From: Flavobacteriales bacterium
GTDB taxonomy: Bacteria; Bacteroidota; Bacteroidia; Flavobacteriales_F; PHOS-HE28
DNA: 56,933 nt
Assembly: GCA_018057455.1 (NCBI GenBank)
Contig: JAGPDT010000017.1
Location: forward strand, 1-56,933
Direction of reading: 5' to 3'
Shown here: one piece after another, positions 24,941-35,200 of the stretch
Numbering within the stretch: the stretch's first letter is position 1
Layout of the letters: each line of letters begins with the position of its first letter
Position numbers and translations under genes: made by a program
The notes under the pieces: generated by a model
Database searches by the model: none
Seen by the model: only the letters and a program-made list of their open reading frames with translations
Told to the model about the DNA's origin: nothing

Positions 24941-26008
24941 TCAGTTCTCCGCCAATGCTTCGCTCTCGTAGATCTGTTTGGAGCAACTGCGGCCGTTCTT
25001 GAAATAGAACACACCACTGTATTTGCGCGCCACCCGGCGGTATTCCGTGACCTCCTCCCCGACCCCCAATTTGATCACCGTGATCACCTCATTGGGTTGC
25101 ACGATCACATCCTGGTGCCGCACCACAGGCACGGCGGTCGGCTCAAACTTGGGCCGGGGCTCCTGCAGGCTATGGGCCACGGCTGGTTGCACCCGCCTTG
25201 GTTCCTCCAACACCCGGGGTTCAAGGGCACGCCGGGATTCTTCCGTTTCCATGGCCTTGGGCGTGGAAGCCGCACGCCGTTGCTTGGCGGCAGGCAACAC
25301 CGGCGCACGCTCCACCTTGGGTTCAGGCTTGCTGGCCGGAACGGGGGCCATGGCAGCAACCGGCATGGCCTGCGCCAGTTGTTGTGCGGCCTTGTCCTGC
25401 TCGGCTTTAATCTTCGCTTGGGCCGCCTGCTGCTTCGCCTGGTCCTTGGCCTCCTGCTGCTTGCGCTGGGCTTCCTCGGCTTCCGCCCGTACCGCCTCCT
25501 TTTGTTTGCGATCCACCTCCAACTGGGCCGCTTCCAAGGCACTCTGGATGCTCTTGGTGTAGTCCGTGTCGTAATCGAAATCACCGAGCATGGGGTCATA
25601 CCTGATCATGCCCACCGGCTGATTGAACACCACCGTGTTCAACCCTTCATATTGCTTGAAGAGCGACACCACGAACTGGAACGGCGCCAGGTTCTCACGT
25701 ACCACACCCGCCGGAAGCCGGGTGTTGAATTGAAGTTTCTTGGTCACGAAGCCCGCCTTCTCAAAAGACAGGATATAGTTGGCCCCGAGCTCCAGGTCCA
25801 AGGAAAAGCGGTTCAGGTCCGCGGAAATGGTGCGGTGCTTCGCGCCATCCTTGTACACCACCATGCGGCATCCGTCCAGCCCGCCACCGTCCACCTTCAA
25901 GCGGCCGTTGATGACGAACTTGGCCTGGGCCATGCCCAAGTTGGCCAGCACCAAGAGAAGCACGCACCAACCCCAACGCAAGGGCCGTCCGCGGGCGAAT
26001 GTGCGCAT
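24941..26008 (-). CDS. Secreted protein: beta domain, charged coiled coil, C-terminal domain
   Basis: A 355-residue protein. The signal peptide (about 1-29) is followed by a carboxypeptidase-regulatory-like beta domain (about 30-110, VINGRLKVDGGGLDGC, FSLDLELGANYILSFEKAGF), a long Glu/Lys/Gln/Ala coiled coil (about 155-215), a Pro/Arg-rich stretch, and a small C-terminal beta region (VITVIKLGVGEEVTEYRRV, GVFYFKNGRSC). The build suggests a periplasmic or outer-membrane structural protein that spans some distance. The start at 26008 is the ATG; an in-frame GTG three bases upstream is less likely. Its stop lies eight bases from the barrel gene's stop. No family recognised. Confidence 0.72.
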   Translation of the reverse strand: MRTFARGRPLRWGWCVLLLVLANLGMAQAKFVINGRLKVDGGGLDGCRMVVYKDGAKHRTISADLNRFSLDLELGANYILSFEKAGFVTKKLQFNTRLPAGVVRENLAPFQFVVSLFKQYEGLNTVVFNQPVGMIRYDPMLGDFDYDTDYTKSIQSALEAAQLEVDRKQKEAVRAEAEEAQRKQQEAKDQAKQQAAQAKIKAEQDKAAQQLAQAMPVAAMAPVPASKPEPKVERAPVLPAAKQRRAASTPKAMETEESRRALEPRVLEEPRRVQPAVAHSLQEPRPKFEPTAVPVVRHQDVIVQPNEVITVIKLGVGEEVTEYRRVARKYSGVFYFKNGRSCSKQIYESEALAEN

Positions 26009-26016
26009 CACCGGGA

Positions 26017-26139
26017 TCAGGAGACCACCACCGTGGTGGAAAGCATGCCTTTGGCAAACATGGCTGCAGCGAGACCTACCGCCAGTACCGCGGCCATGAT
26101 CAAGGTGCGCCTGGCCACTGAGTTGTTCTGTCCGTTCAT
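26017..26139 (-). CDS. Small single-pass membrane protein (40 aa)
   Basis: MNGQNNSVARRTLIMAAVL starts a 40-residue product with basic residues before one membrane helix (about 13-30) and a short polar tail ending TTVVVS. It lies eight bases upstream of, and co-directional with, the coiled-coil gene, so it is likely its operon partner. Too small for family assignment. Codon use looks like its neighbours, and the start is an ATG, but it could still be spurious. Confidence 0.45.
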   Translation of the reverse strand: MNGQNNSVARRTLIMAAVLAVGLAAAMFAKGMLSTTVVVS

Positions 26140-26259
26140 GACCTTGTGATTTTCCCCCTCTACGCCCAGGTCATCCCTGAGGTTACGGCGCGAATTCCAC
26201 CAGGCCCTATCGGCCGGGTGAAACCCAGACCGGGCATACACCGTTGCAGATCACCCGCC

Positions 26260-26781
26260 ATGATGCGTTCCTTGCTCGCCTTTACCGGGGTCCTTGCTGC
26301 CTACACGGCCACGGCGCAAGCCTTGCCCTCCTCCACGGCGGATGATCTGTTCCGCAACGGCGTAAAAGCCTGCAACATGGGGGACTATCCCCGGGCCGCC
26401 GACCTGTTCACCCAGGTGATCCAAATGGACCCTGAGAACCTCAATGCGTACCTCCAACGGGGCATCTGCTTCAGCTTACAGCAGAACTACCAAGCGGCCG
26501 TGGCGGATCTCAGCGCGGTGATCCAACGCAAGCCGGACCACCAAGGGGCCTACGCAAGCCGTGGAAGCGCGTACAACAAGTGGGGCAAGCCCGAACAGGC
26601 CGTGCAGGACTTCGACACCGCACTTGCCATGGACCCCTCCGACCAAGAAACATTCAATAACCGCGGCTGGGCCAAGAAGGCCCTCGGTGATCCGGACGGC
26701 GCCTGCGCCGACTGGAACAGCAGCCGTAAGCTGGGCAACGCCGAAGCCAAGATCATTCTGAAGAACAACCGATGCAATTGA
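26260..26781 (+). CDS. Secreted TPR-repeat protein
   Basis: A 173-residue protein with a signal peptide (about 1-20, ending ATAQA) and four TPR repeats: ADDLFRNGVKACNMGDYPRA, NAYLQRGICFSLQQNYQAA, GAYASRGSAYNKWGKPEQAV and ETFNNRGWAKKALGDPDGAC. The last carries ADWNSSRKLGNAEAK, the usual ending of Sel1/TPR-type Bacteroidota periplasmic proteins. A scaffold role is likely. ATG 26260 is followed at once by a second ATG (26263); either may be used. It overlaps the next gene by ten bases. Confidence 0.82.
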   Translation: MMRSLLAFTGVLAAYTATAQALPSSTADDLFRNGVKACNMGDYPRAADLFTQVIQMDPENLNAYLQRGICFSLQQNYQAAVADLSAVIQRKPDHQGAYASRGSAYNKWGKPEQAVQDFDTALAMDPSDQETFNNRGWAKKALGDPDGACADWNSSRKLGNAEAKIILKNNRCN

Positions 26782-27179
26782 AACGAATCCTGATCACCGC
26801 CTTGCTGGCCATGCCCATGGGGTGGGCCACAGCCCAAGACCAGAGCTATGCCGATTGCCTGGCCAAAGCGGGCAGCAACTGGGGCCAGCCATGCCGCAAA
26901 TGCGAGACCTACAACGGGTACAAGCGCGATTTCTCGGGGGTCTACCAAGTCCAGTTCCGCAACATCTGCAATGAGATCCTGGAAGTGAAGGTGGCCGTGG
27001 AAGAAACAAATGGGACTTGGCGCACCTTTCCGGTAACGGCCTTGGCGGGTGGCGACACCCTCACCGCCTTTGCATGCCAGGGCACCGGCAGGGTGCAGTA
27101 TTGGGCACGCCGGGTGAACGATACGGAGATCGTGCTACCGACCGATGGGCAGATCGCCAGCGCCAATTCCGGCCGGTAG
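26772..27179 (+). CDS. Hypothetical secreted protein with conserved cysteines
   Basis: A 135-residue protein with a signal peptide (about 1-21, ending ATAQ). The mature part has cysteines spaced CLAKAGSNWGQPCRKC, then C in RNICNEIL and FACQGTG, suggesting disulfides or a small bound metal in the periplasm. VYQVQFRNICNEILEVKVAVEE and GRVQYWARRVNDTEIV look like beta strands. I do not recognise the family. It overlaps the TPR gene upstream by ten bases and is presumably its partner. Confidence 0.72.
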   Translation: MQLKRILITALLAMPMGWATAQDQSYADCLAKAGSNWGQPCRKCETYNGYKRDFSGVYQVQFRNICNEILEVKVAVEETNGTWRTFPVTALAGGDTLTAFACQGTGRVQYWARRVNDTEIVLPTDGQIASANSGR

Positions 27180-27341
27180 GCCACCAACGCAGGTGCCGTG
27201 CCTGCGGCCCCTGCATGCGGTCCACCTCCGGTTCCATGCAGTTTTCATACGGGCCATCAACACCTTGCTGTTCACAGATGAATGCCGGCTCTCTGCCGCG
27301 GCGCCAGCACTTGCCTATCCTTGGGAAAACCGGAAGCCGTC

Positions 27342-27734
27342 ATGTCGATCAAGCACATGCACATCGGCCGCACATCCACCTCCCCGGAAGTGCAATTGGA
27401 CCTGGAACGGGGCACCATTGATATCATCGGGCGTTCCTTGCCCGCGAACGGCGAACAATTCTACGAGCGGGTGCACCGGTGGCTGGATGAGTACCTCAAG
27501 CAACCCTGCGACCGGACCACGGTGAACATGCGGTTGGACTACATGGACACCAGCAGCTCCAAGCACTTCTACACGATCTTCAACCGGCTGAGCGCAGCCC
27601 AGGAACGTAGTGGAAATGTGCAAGTGAACTGGCACTTTGAGACCGGTGATGAAGAAATGGCCGAAACGGGCAAGGACTACCAGAGCCTCTTCCCCATCGA
27701 GTTCCAGATCATCGAAGTGAAGGACCTGTTCTAA
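27342..27734 (+). CDS. SiaC-like (DUF1987) regulatory phosphoprotein
   Basis: A 130-residue protein matching the SiaC/DUF1987 family. It has STSPEVQLDLERGTIDIIGRSLPANGEQFY near the start, a VHRWLDEYLKQP helix, and LDYMDTSSSKHFYTIF, whose Thr70 lines up with the phosphorylated Thr68 of Pseudomonas SiaC. In Pseudomonas, SiaB phosphorylates and SiaA dephosphorylates SiaC, and the bare form activates the diguanylate cyclase SiaD. No siaA, siaB or GGDEF gene is in the window, so the partners are elsewhere or differ. A TATCCTTG box at 27316-27323 may be its promoter. Confidence 0.88.
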   Translation: MSIKHMHIGRTSTSPEVQLDLERGTIDIIGRSLPANGEQFYERVHRWLDEYLKQPCDRTTVNMRLDYMDTSSSKHFYTIFNRLSAAQERSGNVQVNWHFETGDEEMAETGKDYQSLFPIEFQIIEVKDLF

Positions 27735-27944
27735 CGCCTGCTTGGGTGTTCCTGCGGGATGGCCGTTGCATCCGTTTTCCGTTCAGGAAAGGCCTTGAAA
27801 TTTCAGCGAAGCGGTGCCTATCAGGCAATTTTCCGGTGAAGAATGGGCTGGAACAAGGCCGGGGGGCGCCCTTGCGGTGATCCGAAACAGGCTCCCAGGG
27901 GTGGCAGCGGCCACAACGGACTTGCCCCTTCGTTTACCCCCTAC

Positions 27945-27981
27945 CCCAAAAGCGAAGCCCCCCAAAATGCTTGGAGGGCTT
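27945..27981 (-). terminator. Hairpin downstream of tRNA-Arg, likely terminator
   Basis: Minus strand AAGCCC...TTGG-type stem (arms AAGCCC/GGGCTT and TTGG/CCAA with one bulged pair) followed by CGCTTTT. It begins 14 bases past the tRNA 3' end. The 260 bases between the SiaC-like gene and the tRNA hold nothing else that I can support. Confidence 0.6.
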
Positions 27982-27994
27982 GCTGCTGTATGCG

Positions 27995-28068
27995 TGGACC
28001 CGTAGGGAGTCGAACCCCAAACCTCCTGATCCGTAGTCAGGTGCTCTATCCAATTGAGCTACGAGTCC
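27995..28068 (-). tRNA. tRNA-Arg (anticodon ACG)
   Basis: A 74-base tRNA on the minus strand. Acceptor arms GGACTCG and CGGGTCC pair with discriminator A; the D arm is GCTC...GAGC, the anticodon stem CCTGA/TCAGG with loop CTACGGA (anticodon ACG), and the T arm contains GGTTCGACTCC. ACG is read as ICG after A34 deamination by TadA and serves CGN codons. The 3' CCA is not encoded and must be added by the CCA enzyme. Confidence 0.96.
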
Positions 28069-28131
28069 AATATCCGCCTTTGGAACAACCTGCGTTCGAC
28101 CGAAAGCGGCCGCGAATATAATACAGCTTCT

Positions 28132-28938
28132 TCAACGCGGTTTATAATACTTCATGGCCTCGGGCATATAGGCTTCGAGGTCGGCGATCCGGCGATCATC
28201 GCTGGGGTGCGTGCTGAACAACTCGGGTGGTTTAGGGCCCCCTTGTTCGGCCATGCGTTGCCAGAACTGCGGTGCTACGCGTGGGTCATAGCCTGCCATG
28301 GCCATGAAGACCAAGCCCAATTTGTCCGCTTCACTCTCCTGCTTGCGGCCATAGGCCAGCAGGCCCAGTTGGCCGCCCACGCCGAATGCCTGCATGAACA
28401 AATTGGAGGCCGTGGAAGGCTTCTCGGAAAGCACCGCTTGCAAGGTGACGCCGGCGCCCTGCATGGCCAAGGCTTGGCTCATGCGCTCATTGCCGTGCCG
28501 CGCAATGGCGTGGGCGATCTCATGCCCCATCACAAGGGCCAGGCCGGTTTCATCCTTCGTGATGGGCAGGATACCGGTGTAGACCACGACCTTTCCGCCG
28601 GGCATGCACCATGCGTTCACCGTGGGGTCGTCCACCACGTTGAATTCCCACGTGAAATTGGCCACGCGGTCCGCGGCCTTATGCTCGGTGAGGTAGGCGG
28701 TGGCCGCTGCCGCCAACCGGTCGCCGATGCCACGCACCATCTTCACGCGGGCATCGCTGGCCTGCAGCGGCGGGTGTTCCTTCAGGAATCCCTGGTATTC
28801 GGTCAGGCTCATGCCCATGAGTTCCGATTCCGGCAGCAGATTCAACTGGCTCCTGCCGGTTATGGGCACCTTGGAACAGGCCGCCACCAAGGCGACCATA
28901 CCGGTCAATGCGAGCGTTCTCGTCCACGTGATGTTCAT
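28132..28938 (-). CDS. M48 family zinc metalloprotease lipoprotein (LoiP/YcaL-like)
   Basis: A 268-residue lipoprotein: signal with lipobox VAAC (Cys21), then an M48 peptidase domain with HEIAH (His139, Glu140, His143) and the third ligand Glu203 in ESEADKLG. PGGKVVVYTGIL and STHPSDDRRI are typical of the LoiP/YcaL group of periplasmic quality-control peptidases. Here it would be anchored in the outer membrane, facing the periplasm. Its start overlaps the clpS stop by four bases (ATGA), tying a periplasmic protease to a cytoplasmic protease adaptor. Start ATG 28938 is set by the signal peptide. Confidence 0.92.
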   Translation of the reverse strand: MNITWTRTLALTGMVALVAACSKVPITGRSQLNLLPESELMGMSLTEYQGFLKEHPPLQASDARVKMVRGIGDRLAAAATAYLTEHKAADRVANFTWEFNVVDDPTVNAWCMPGGKVVVYTGILPITKDETGLALVMGHEIAHAIARHGNERMSQALAMQGAGVTLQAVLSEKPSTASNLFMQAFGVGGQLGLLAYGRKQESEADKLGLVFMAMAGYDPRVAPQFWQRMAEQGGPKPPELFSTHPSDDRRIADLEAYMPEAMKYYKPR

Positions 28939-29216
28939 CGGATATCGGCTGAAAGTCCACGGTCGCAAAGCGCTTCACACAGGGGGCGGAGCACATTGAA
29001 CGCACCCCGCTTCACGCTGCATTTGCCCGTGAAGTGCACCAGCCACGCGCATTGTTCGGCCTGCAACGGATCATGGTCGCATACGTCGATCAGGCTTACG
29101 ATCACGTGTTCGAAGGTGTTCACATCATCGTTGTGCAGGATGATCTCCTGGGTACCGGTTTCCACCACGCCGGGGTGTTCCAACAAGTCTTCCTCAAAAC
29201 GCTGATCCGCCTTCAT
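28935..29216 (-). CDS. clpS: ATP-dependent Clp protease adaptor ClpS
   Basis: A 93-residue ClpS, the N-recognin that hands proteins with N-terminal Leu, Phe, Trp or Tyr to ClpA/ClpP. The binding pocket motif is ILHNDDVNTFEHVI (Asn29, Asp30), and His61 lies in WLVHFTGKC, matching Asn34, Asp35 and His66 of E. coli. The C terminus is shorter than in E. coli by some ten residues. A TACCTTCG box is found 23 bases upstream. The transferase that makes its substrates, aat, is in the window at 4686. Confidence 0.92.
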   Translation of the reverse strand: MKADQRFEEDLLEHPGVVETGTQEIILHNDDVNTFEHVIVSLIDVCDHDPLQAEQCAWLVHFTGKCSVKRGAFNVLRPLCEALCDRGLSADIR

Positions 29217-29239
29217 GGGCAATGGGCTGGTGCCGCACG

Positions 29240-29247
29240 CGAAGGTA
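29240..29247 (-). promoter_or_regulatory. -7-like promoter box before clpS
   Basis: Minus strand TACCTTCG, one base off TAnnTTTG, in the 40-base gap between the giant SPOR gene and clpS. It may give clpS and the M48 gene their own transcription. Confidence 0.35.
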
Positions 29248-29256
29248 GGGAACGGT

Positions 29257-32200
29257 TCACCGAACTTGTTCCACAGGCTGGGCCAAGATCGACTTTCCGA
29301 ACTTGGCCAACAACACCCGGGCATCGCGCAAGGGGATGCGTTTGCCGTTCAAGTAGGCCGTTACGAACGCATCCGCCACGCCCAGCGCCACGGTACCGGC
29401 CTTGCGTATGGCAGCTTGATCTTCGCTACGGAATTGGCCCGTGGTGTAGCGGATCTTTGCATTCGCGGTGAGTTCGCTGTTCAACGGGGTGATGTTGAAG
29501 AGGCGGTCCAACGCGGTGGGCTTGCTATAGACGCCCACTTGCACGGTGAAGAACAAGCCCTTGACGGTTTCCACTTGCTCGGCCGGTGCGGCGGCCGGGT
29601 CGTTGTAATAGGCCGAGGCATCCGTGGCTGGTTTGAAAGCTTCCAGCACAGCCTCGGCGGTGGCCGGATAACTGGCGAGCACCGCGGATTCCGCAGCCTC
29701 CGCAGTGCCTTGTGCGCTCAGATCGGCCGGTGCCGTGGGAGACTGTGCCGTTTGCTTGACCGGTTCCTCTGCAGCCCGGGATACCCCTTGGCCGGAGGGG
29801 GGGGCCGAGGCGGTCCCTTGGGCCAAAGCGGGCCGTTCGGCCTCCAAGGCCTCCCGCAGGGAAACGCGTGCTCCATCCAGGTAGGCAACCACGAAGGCAT
29901 CACGATATCCCCGTTGGCGCAGCTTAACGCCAGCCTCGGCCGCACTGGCGGCACTGGTGAACAGGCCTGCGGAATATCGGATCACCCCATTGGCGGCCCG
30001 TTCGCCCGTGAGGGGTGACATGTCGCTGAAGGCCTCCGCAGGCAATGGGTTCCGGAAAGCACCGACCTGCACCTTGTACACCACGCCAACGGGCATGGCA
30101 GCATCCATGGGGATGGGCAGTTTCCGCGTTGGTGCTTGAGCGTCGAGGGTAAACGCATCCTGCACCAATGCCGGCGCAACGGGGGCTGGGGCGTTGTTGG
30201 CGGGCCGTTCCAGTGGAGCCATGCGCTCTGGACGTCCAATTCCCCCGGAAGGCCTACCGCCGGTGATCTCCGTTACCAAAGGCGGGGCATGGCTTGTATC
30301 AGCCGCCACCGGCATGGGTTCGAGCACCGGTTCAAAAGCGTTCGGTGGCGTTGGCTTGGCCGCCGGTACCCCTGAAGCATGAGACCCGACGGGTTCGGCA
30401 GCCATGGCATTCGCGCCCGATGGCCTGCTCTGGGCCAAGACCGGTTCGGTGCGCCGATTGGTCTGCTCCAGGTCCATGATGGCCGCGGACCGGTCTGCAT
30501 CCAAGCTTTGCATCCACGCTGCGGCCTGGGCGTCGATCAGGTCGGCGGATGCCTCTTGGCGCGCAGCATCCTTGCGCAAGGAATCGGACCGTAGCACCAA
30601 GGCATCGGCGCGTTGCCCGAGTTTGCCGACCTGCTCCAATGCGGCCGGTTTTCCGCGCAGCTCCCGGGCTTCTGCCTCTAGGATGGCGGCCAATTCCCTC
30701 GCTCCATCCGCTTCCATGCGGGTGCCCCCGGCACCGGCCCGCTGCTCCATGGCGTGGCCCTTCATGAGGAAATAGCGGCTTTCCTCGGCCCCGCCCACCA
30801 CCAGCAACCGCTCCTGGGGATCGAGGTAGTAGAAGCGCTGCAGGTATCCCGCCAAGGTGGTGCTGTCCGTCGGGGTGTTCACGCCCCAAGGCAATACTTG
30901 TTCAGGTCCACGCCGTATGCTCACCGGAAACGTTGAAGCCCCTCCTGACCGGGCGGTGCCCCTTGCGGAATCGGCCGGAGCATGGACCTGGCCTCCGGAT
31001 TGGTCCGCGATCGGTGCACTTGGTTCAATAGCCAACACCTCCTGCGATCCCGGGGTGGATCCACCGAACAGCCGCTGTTCCACCTCCGCATAGGTCAACT
31101 GCTGGGCAGCGGCTGGCTTGCCGTCCAAGAGGAAGTTGCGCACAGTAAGAGAGCGGTCCATGTTCCTCAAGGCCTTCAGTTCTTCGGCATAGGCCGAGCG
31201 GTACAGGGAATCACGCACAAGGATGTCGTTGGTGTTGTCCGCCTTCCTGCGTACGGTCTTCGCATGGTCCATGGCCTTTAGGGCATCGGCCTCAAAAGCG
31301 CGGGCCATTTGCTCCAACGGTGCATCGGGGGGCGTTCCGGACTGCATGATTCTTTTGGTCAGCACCTTGGAACTGTCCTTGGCCGATTCAAATTCGCTCC
31401 GCGTGATGAACACTGAACGCTGCCCCACGTCCACGGAATGGATCAGCAGGTCGTCGATCATGCGGTCGGTGCGCTCCACCAATTGGTCATAGGCCTCCCC
31501 TTCTTCCAGGTCGGACAAGGCCTGCTCCATGCTGTCAATCTCCATCTGCAGGTCTTCGGCCATCACCATATCCTGCTCCAACCGGGCTACCGCACCTTCG
31601 GTCTTCGCTGATCGCGGCGCCAAGGGGCTGAGGAAGATCCGGCGCATGTCCGTTTCCAACTGGACATAGGCGTCGTTGTGGGGAGTTGGGGACGGCGGCT
31701 CTTCCGCGGAGGACGGAACAGGGGCTTCGGCACCGCTGGCGGCCAACAGGGCATCTTCGAACGCCTGCGTTTCCACGGCCACATACTCTTGCTTCACTGC
31801 GGCCAAGGCCTTCTCGGCCGCTTCCAGGTGGGCGGCCTTGGTCCGGCGCCAACGTTCCAATCGGGGCAACAGTGTTCCGGCCTGCTCCGGATGCTTGTCG
31901 AGATGGTCCACGGTTCCCCGCATCTGCACATCGATGCTGTCGATCAAGCGCATCTCCAACGCATGCAGCAGCGCGGCTTTTTCTTGGTGCGTACCGGTGC
32001 CGTTCACGATGGAGTCACGGTGCAGGGCAAACCCCGGGATGATCTCGTTGAGCAGCTCCTCGTCCATCATCGACATGTCAAAATCGAGCAGGACGTAGTT
32101 GTGCGTGGCCAGTTGCGAGGCTTGGGCGGGTTCGGCATTGCGCGCCGTGCCCAAGTGCTCAATGCGTTCCTTCTGCGCCTCGATCACTTGGTCCAGGCTA

Positions 32201-35200
32201 TCGCGTTTATCCCGGTCCTTTTCCACATGCCGTAATTGCTCAAGTTCCGCTAGGCCATTGCTGAGCAAGAACAGTTCATCGGCCCGCGTGGTGCTTGCGC
32301 CATCCACGGCGGCCATCCCCGTTTCGCCAGGAGGCCCTTGGCCGCCCGGACCGGTGCCTTTCAACGGCGGCTCCGCATGGGTGGTGGAAGGGAGGGAACG
32401 TGCTTCACCGGTGGCCTTCCCTGCCGATTGCTGCACACCACGGCCTGCGCTATCGGCTGCTGCCGCAGCCGGCTCCGCCAAGGGTATGGCTTCCACAACG
32501 TCCGGCACTGCTGGATCCGTCCTTAAGGCGGTGGGATCCGGTGGCACGGCCGGATCAGTTCGCCCCCCGGCAAGGCCATCGGCCTGCTCATTTACCACGG
32601 GACCGGCACCGCCTTCATCCAGTTGCCCGGCCGTTCCCTCTTGCGCTGGTTCCGCCGGGCGGTCCACCATGCTGCTATCCGTGGATCCGGTCCTGGTGTT
32701 GGCCTGGTCGTAGCCCCGGTTGGTGGAGGGATGGCGTGCGTCCTCCACCCCGGTGGGCGTTGGTTGCGGGTCCTGTGGCCTTGCCACTGATGCGGGGGAC
32801 TTTGGATCCGTTTCTTGCGGCGCCGCCCGGCTGATCACACCACCCGAAGTGCGTGCTGCTGCCAACGTGGGGTTGGCGCCACCTGCTACCATGGAAGGGG
32901 ATACGCCCCAATTGAAGATGCGCAGGTCTCTCTCAGCGGGACTGGCCGCCACCAAGGGAAGGAATTCCTGTGCGATCTCCAAGCTGGAGTTGCGCGCGTG
33001 CACGGCCGCGAGCCTTTGTTCCATGTTGTCCGGAACGGCCAGCCCACGTCCGGTACGTCCTTGCTCCTTCGCAGCATCCAAATACCGGAGCAATTGTACT
33101 TGTCCACGGACCAGTGCGGCGGCCTGTTCTGTTTCCTGCGCCTCTTGGAATGCCTGTGCCACCTCTTCGCGCAGGGCCAGGTCTTGTTCCTTGAGCACGG
33201 CCAATTCTTTCTTCAGGTCCTGTTGTTTGCGGCCTTTGGCCTGCCCGGCCTCATAGCTCAAACGCGCAACCCGTTCCGCCAACTGGGACTGCTCGCCCCG
33301 CTGGGAATTGGCCCGGCGCAGCTTGGCCTGTGCATCCTGCTCCGCCTCCGTGGCGGAGCGGCGCATCAGTTCCAGGTCATCAGGCCGCGCATCGGGGCCG
33401 GTCCGGGCATCGAGCCCGGCTTTGAGCTGCTTCAGCAACGTGGTGGTCGCCGTCGGGTCCATCGCGCTATTGGCGCGTTCCAACGCCAATTGCAAGGCGC
33501 GTGCATCCGTTTCACGCTTGCGGGAGGCCGTGGCCGCGGTGGCCATGTCACCGCTGGAGCGGTAGGCCGCCATGGCCCGTTGCCAGGCATCTTCAGCGTT
33601 CAGTTTGGCCTGTGCGGCCCGGCGCATCAATTGCTCCCGTTCGGGAGAAGGGGTTAGTGCTTCGCCCTGCTGGACCAAGTTGGCGGCCATTGCGGCTTGC
33701 TGTTCGCCGACCTCCAGATTGGCCATGGCCAATTCCATGGCGGCCTTGGCCACGCGCTCCTGTTCTTCGGCCCGGTCCTGCTCGGCCTTTGTCCCGCGTC
33801 CGGCCATTTCCAAGGTTTGGGCCATGGTCACGGTACCGTCGAAACCGGCGGCCTGCAAGGGATCGCCGGTTTCGGGTGCTGGGGCCGCCAAAGCGGCGGT
33901 GGTACGCGTGGCGGAGACGTCCAACCGGGCCCTGCGGCGCACCTCCTCCAAGGCCAAGGCCAGGAGGTTCCCGTCCAAAGGCTGGTCGAAATGGTTCTTG
34001 ACCTCCACCGCGATGCCGGCCTTGTACACGAGGTCCATTTCCTGTTGGAAGGCTTGTGCTTGCTTGCTGGGCGGCACATCCAAGGCGGCGAGATAGGTGC
34101 GCTTTTCAGGTCCGGCCTCCACGAGCAACCGGTACTTGCCTCCGCGTGGGAGCACCAGCGTGTAGTTGCCCTGGGCATCGGTGGCCACCTCCGTGATGCG
34201 TTCGCCGGTCAGTTCGTCTTCGACGATGATGCGTGCCCGCTTGTCGCCGGGGTCGAGGTTGGATGCGAAGGTTCCTTTGAGCAAGGTGATGTTGATGGGG
34301 GTTTGGGTGGTGCTCACACGGTACACCTTCAGCATGTCCTGCTGGGAATCGCGATCGCTGGCGAAGCAGGCTTCCTTGCCATCCGGCCCCAGGATATACA
34401 ACCGTTCATCGGCCGGGGTATTGACGGCAAAATCCATGTTCTCCGGCGCGCTGAACACGTCCATGCCCTTGTCGTAGGTGCTCTTGAACACGTCATAACC
34501 GCCCATGCTGTTATGGCCTTTGCTGCAGAAAAAGAAGGTTCGTTCGTCTGTGGCCATCACGGCGAAGTCCTCGTCCTCGGGGGTGTTGATGTAGCCGGCC
34601 AGCAGTACGGGTGCCGCATAGCCCCCCGTGGGCAACAGTTCGGTGCGGTAGATGTCACGGCCGGTCTTGCCGTCCTTGCCATAACTGCTGAAAAAGATGG
34701 GGCCGCCGCGGTCGGGCAAATAGACCAGGAAGCGCTCGCCACTGCGCCGGTCCATGCCTGAAAGCAGTTCATCGGGGGTAACCACGATCTTGCCGCCGAT
34801 GTCGCCGAGGTCGTAGAAGCGGAAAAAATCCGAAGCGTCCACTTCCACTTTGTTCATCACTTGGATGTCCTTCAAATTGCTGAGCAGGTGCAAACCGTTC
34901 CGGCACTGCTGTTCCAGGGCATCCACGGGGAATCGGGCCAGGAGTTTCTTATCGCCCGTACCGCGGAAGTGTTTGTAGGCATCCAGCGCCTCATTGAAGC
35001 GGTAGTCGAGCTGGTAGGCCCGGCCCAGGAAATACCAGGCCAAGCCCGAGGTGGCAGGGCCTGCCAGCGCGAACTTCAGGTAGCCTGCCGCCTTGGTCTT
35101 GTCGTCCCCGCCGAAGATGGTGCATGCCCCGAGCTTGAAATTGAGCTCATGGTCCTGCGGGGCCAGGCTCACCAGTTGGGAAAACAGCGGATACGCCTTG

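Noticed and set aside
27995-28068. tRNA-Arg as an integration (att) site
   Set aside because: No repeat of the tRNA 3' end and no integrase or foreign-looking genes nearby.
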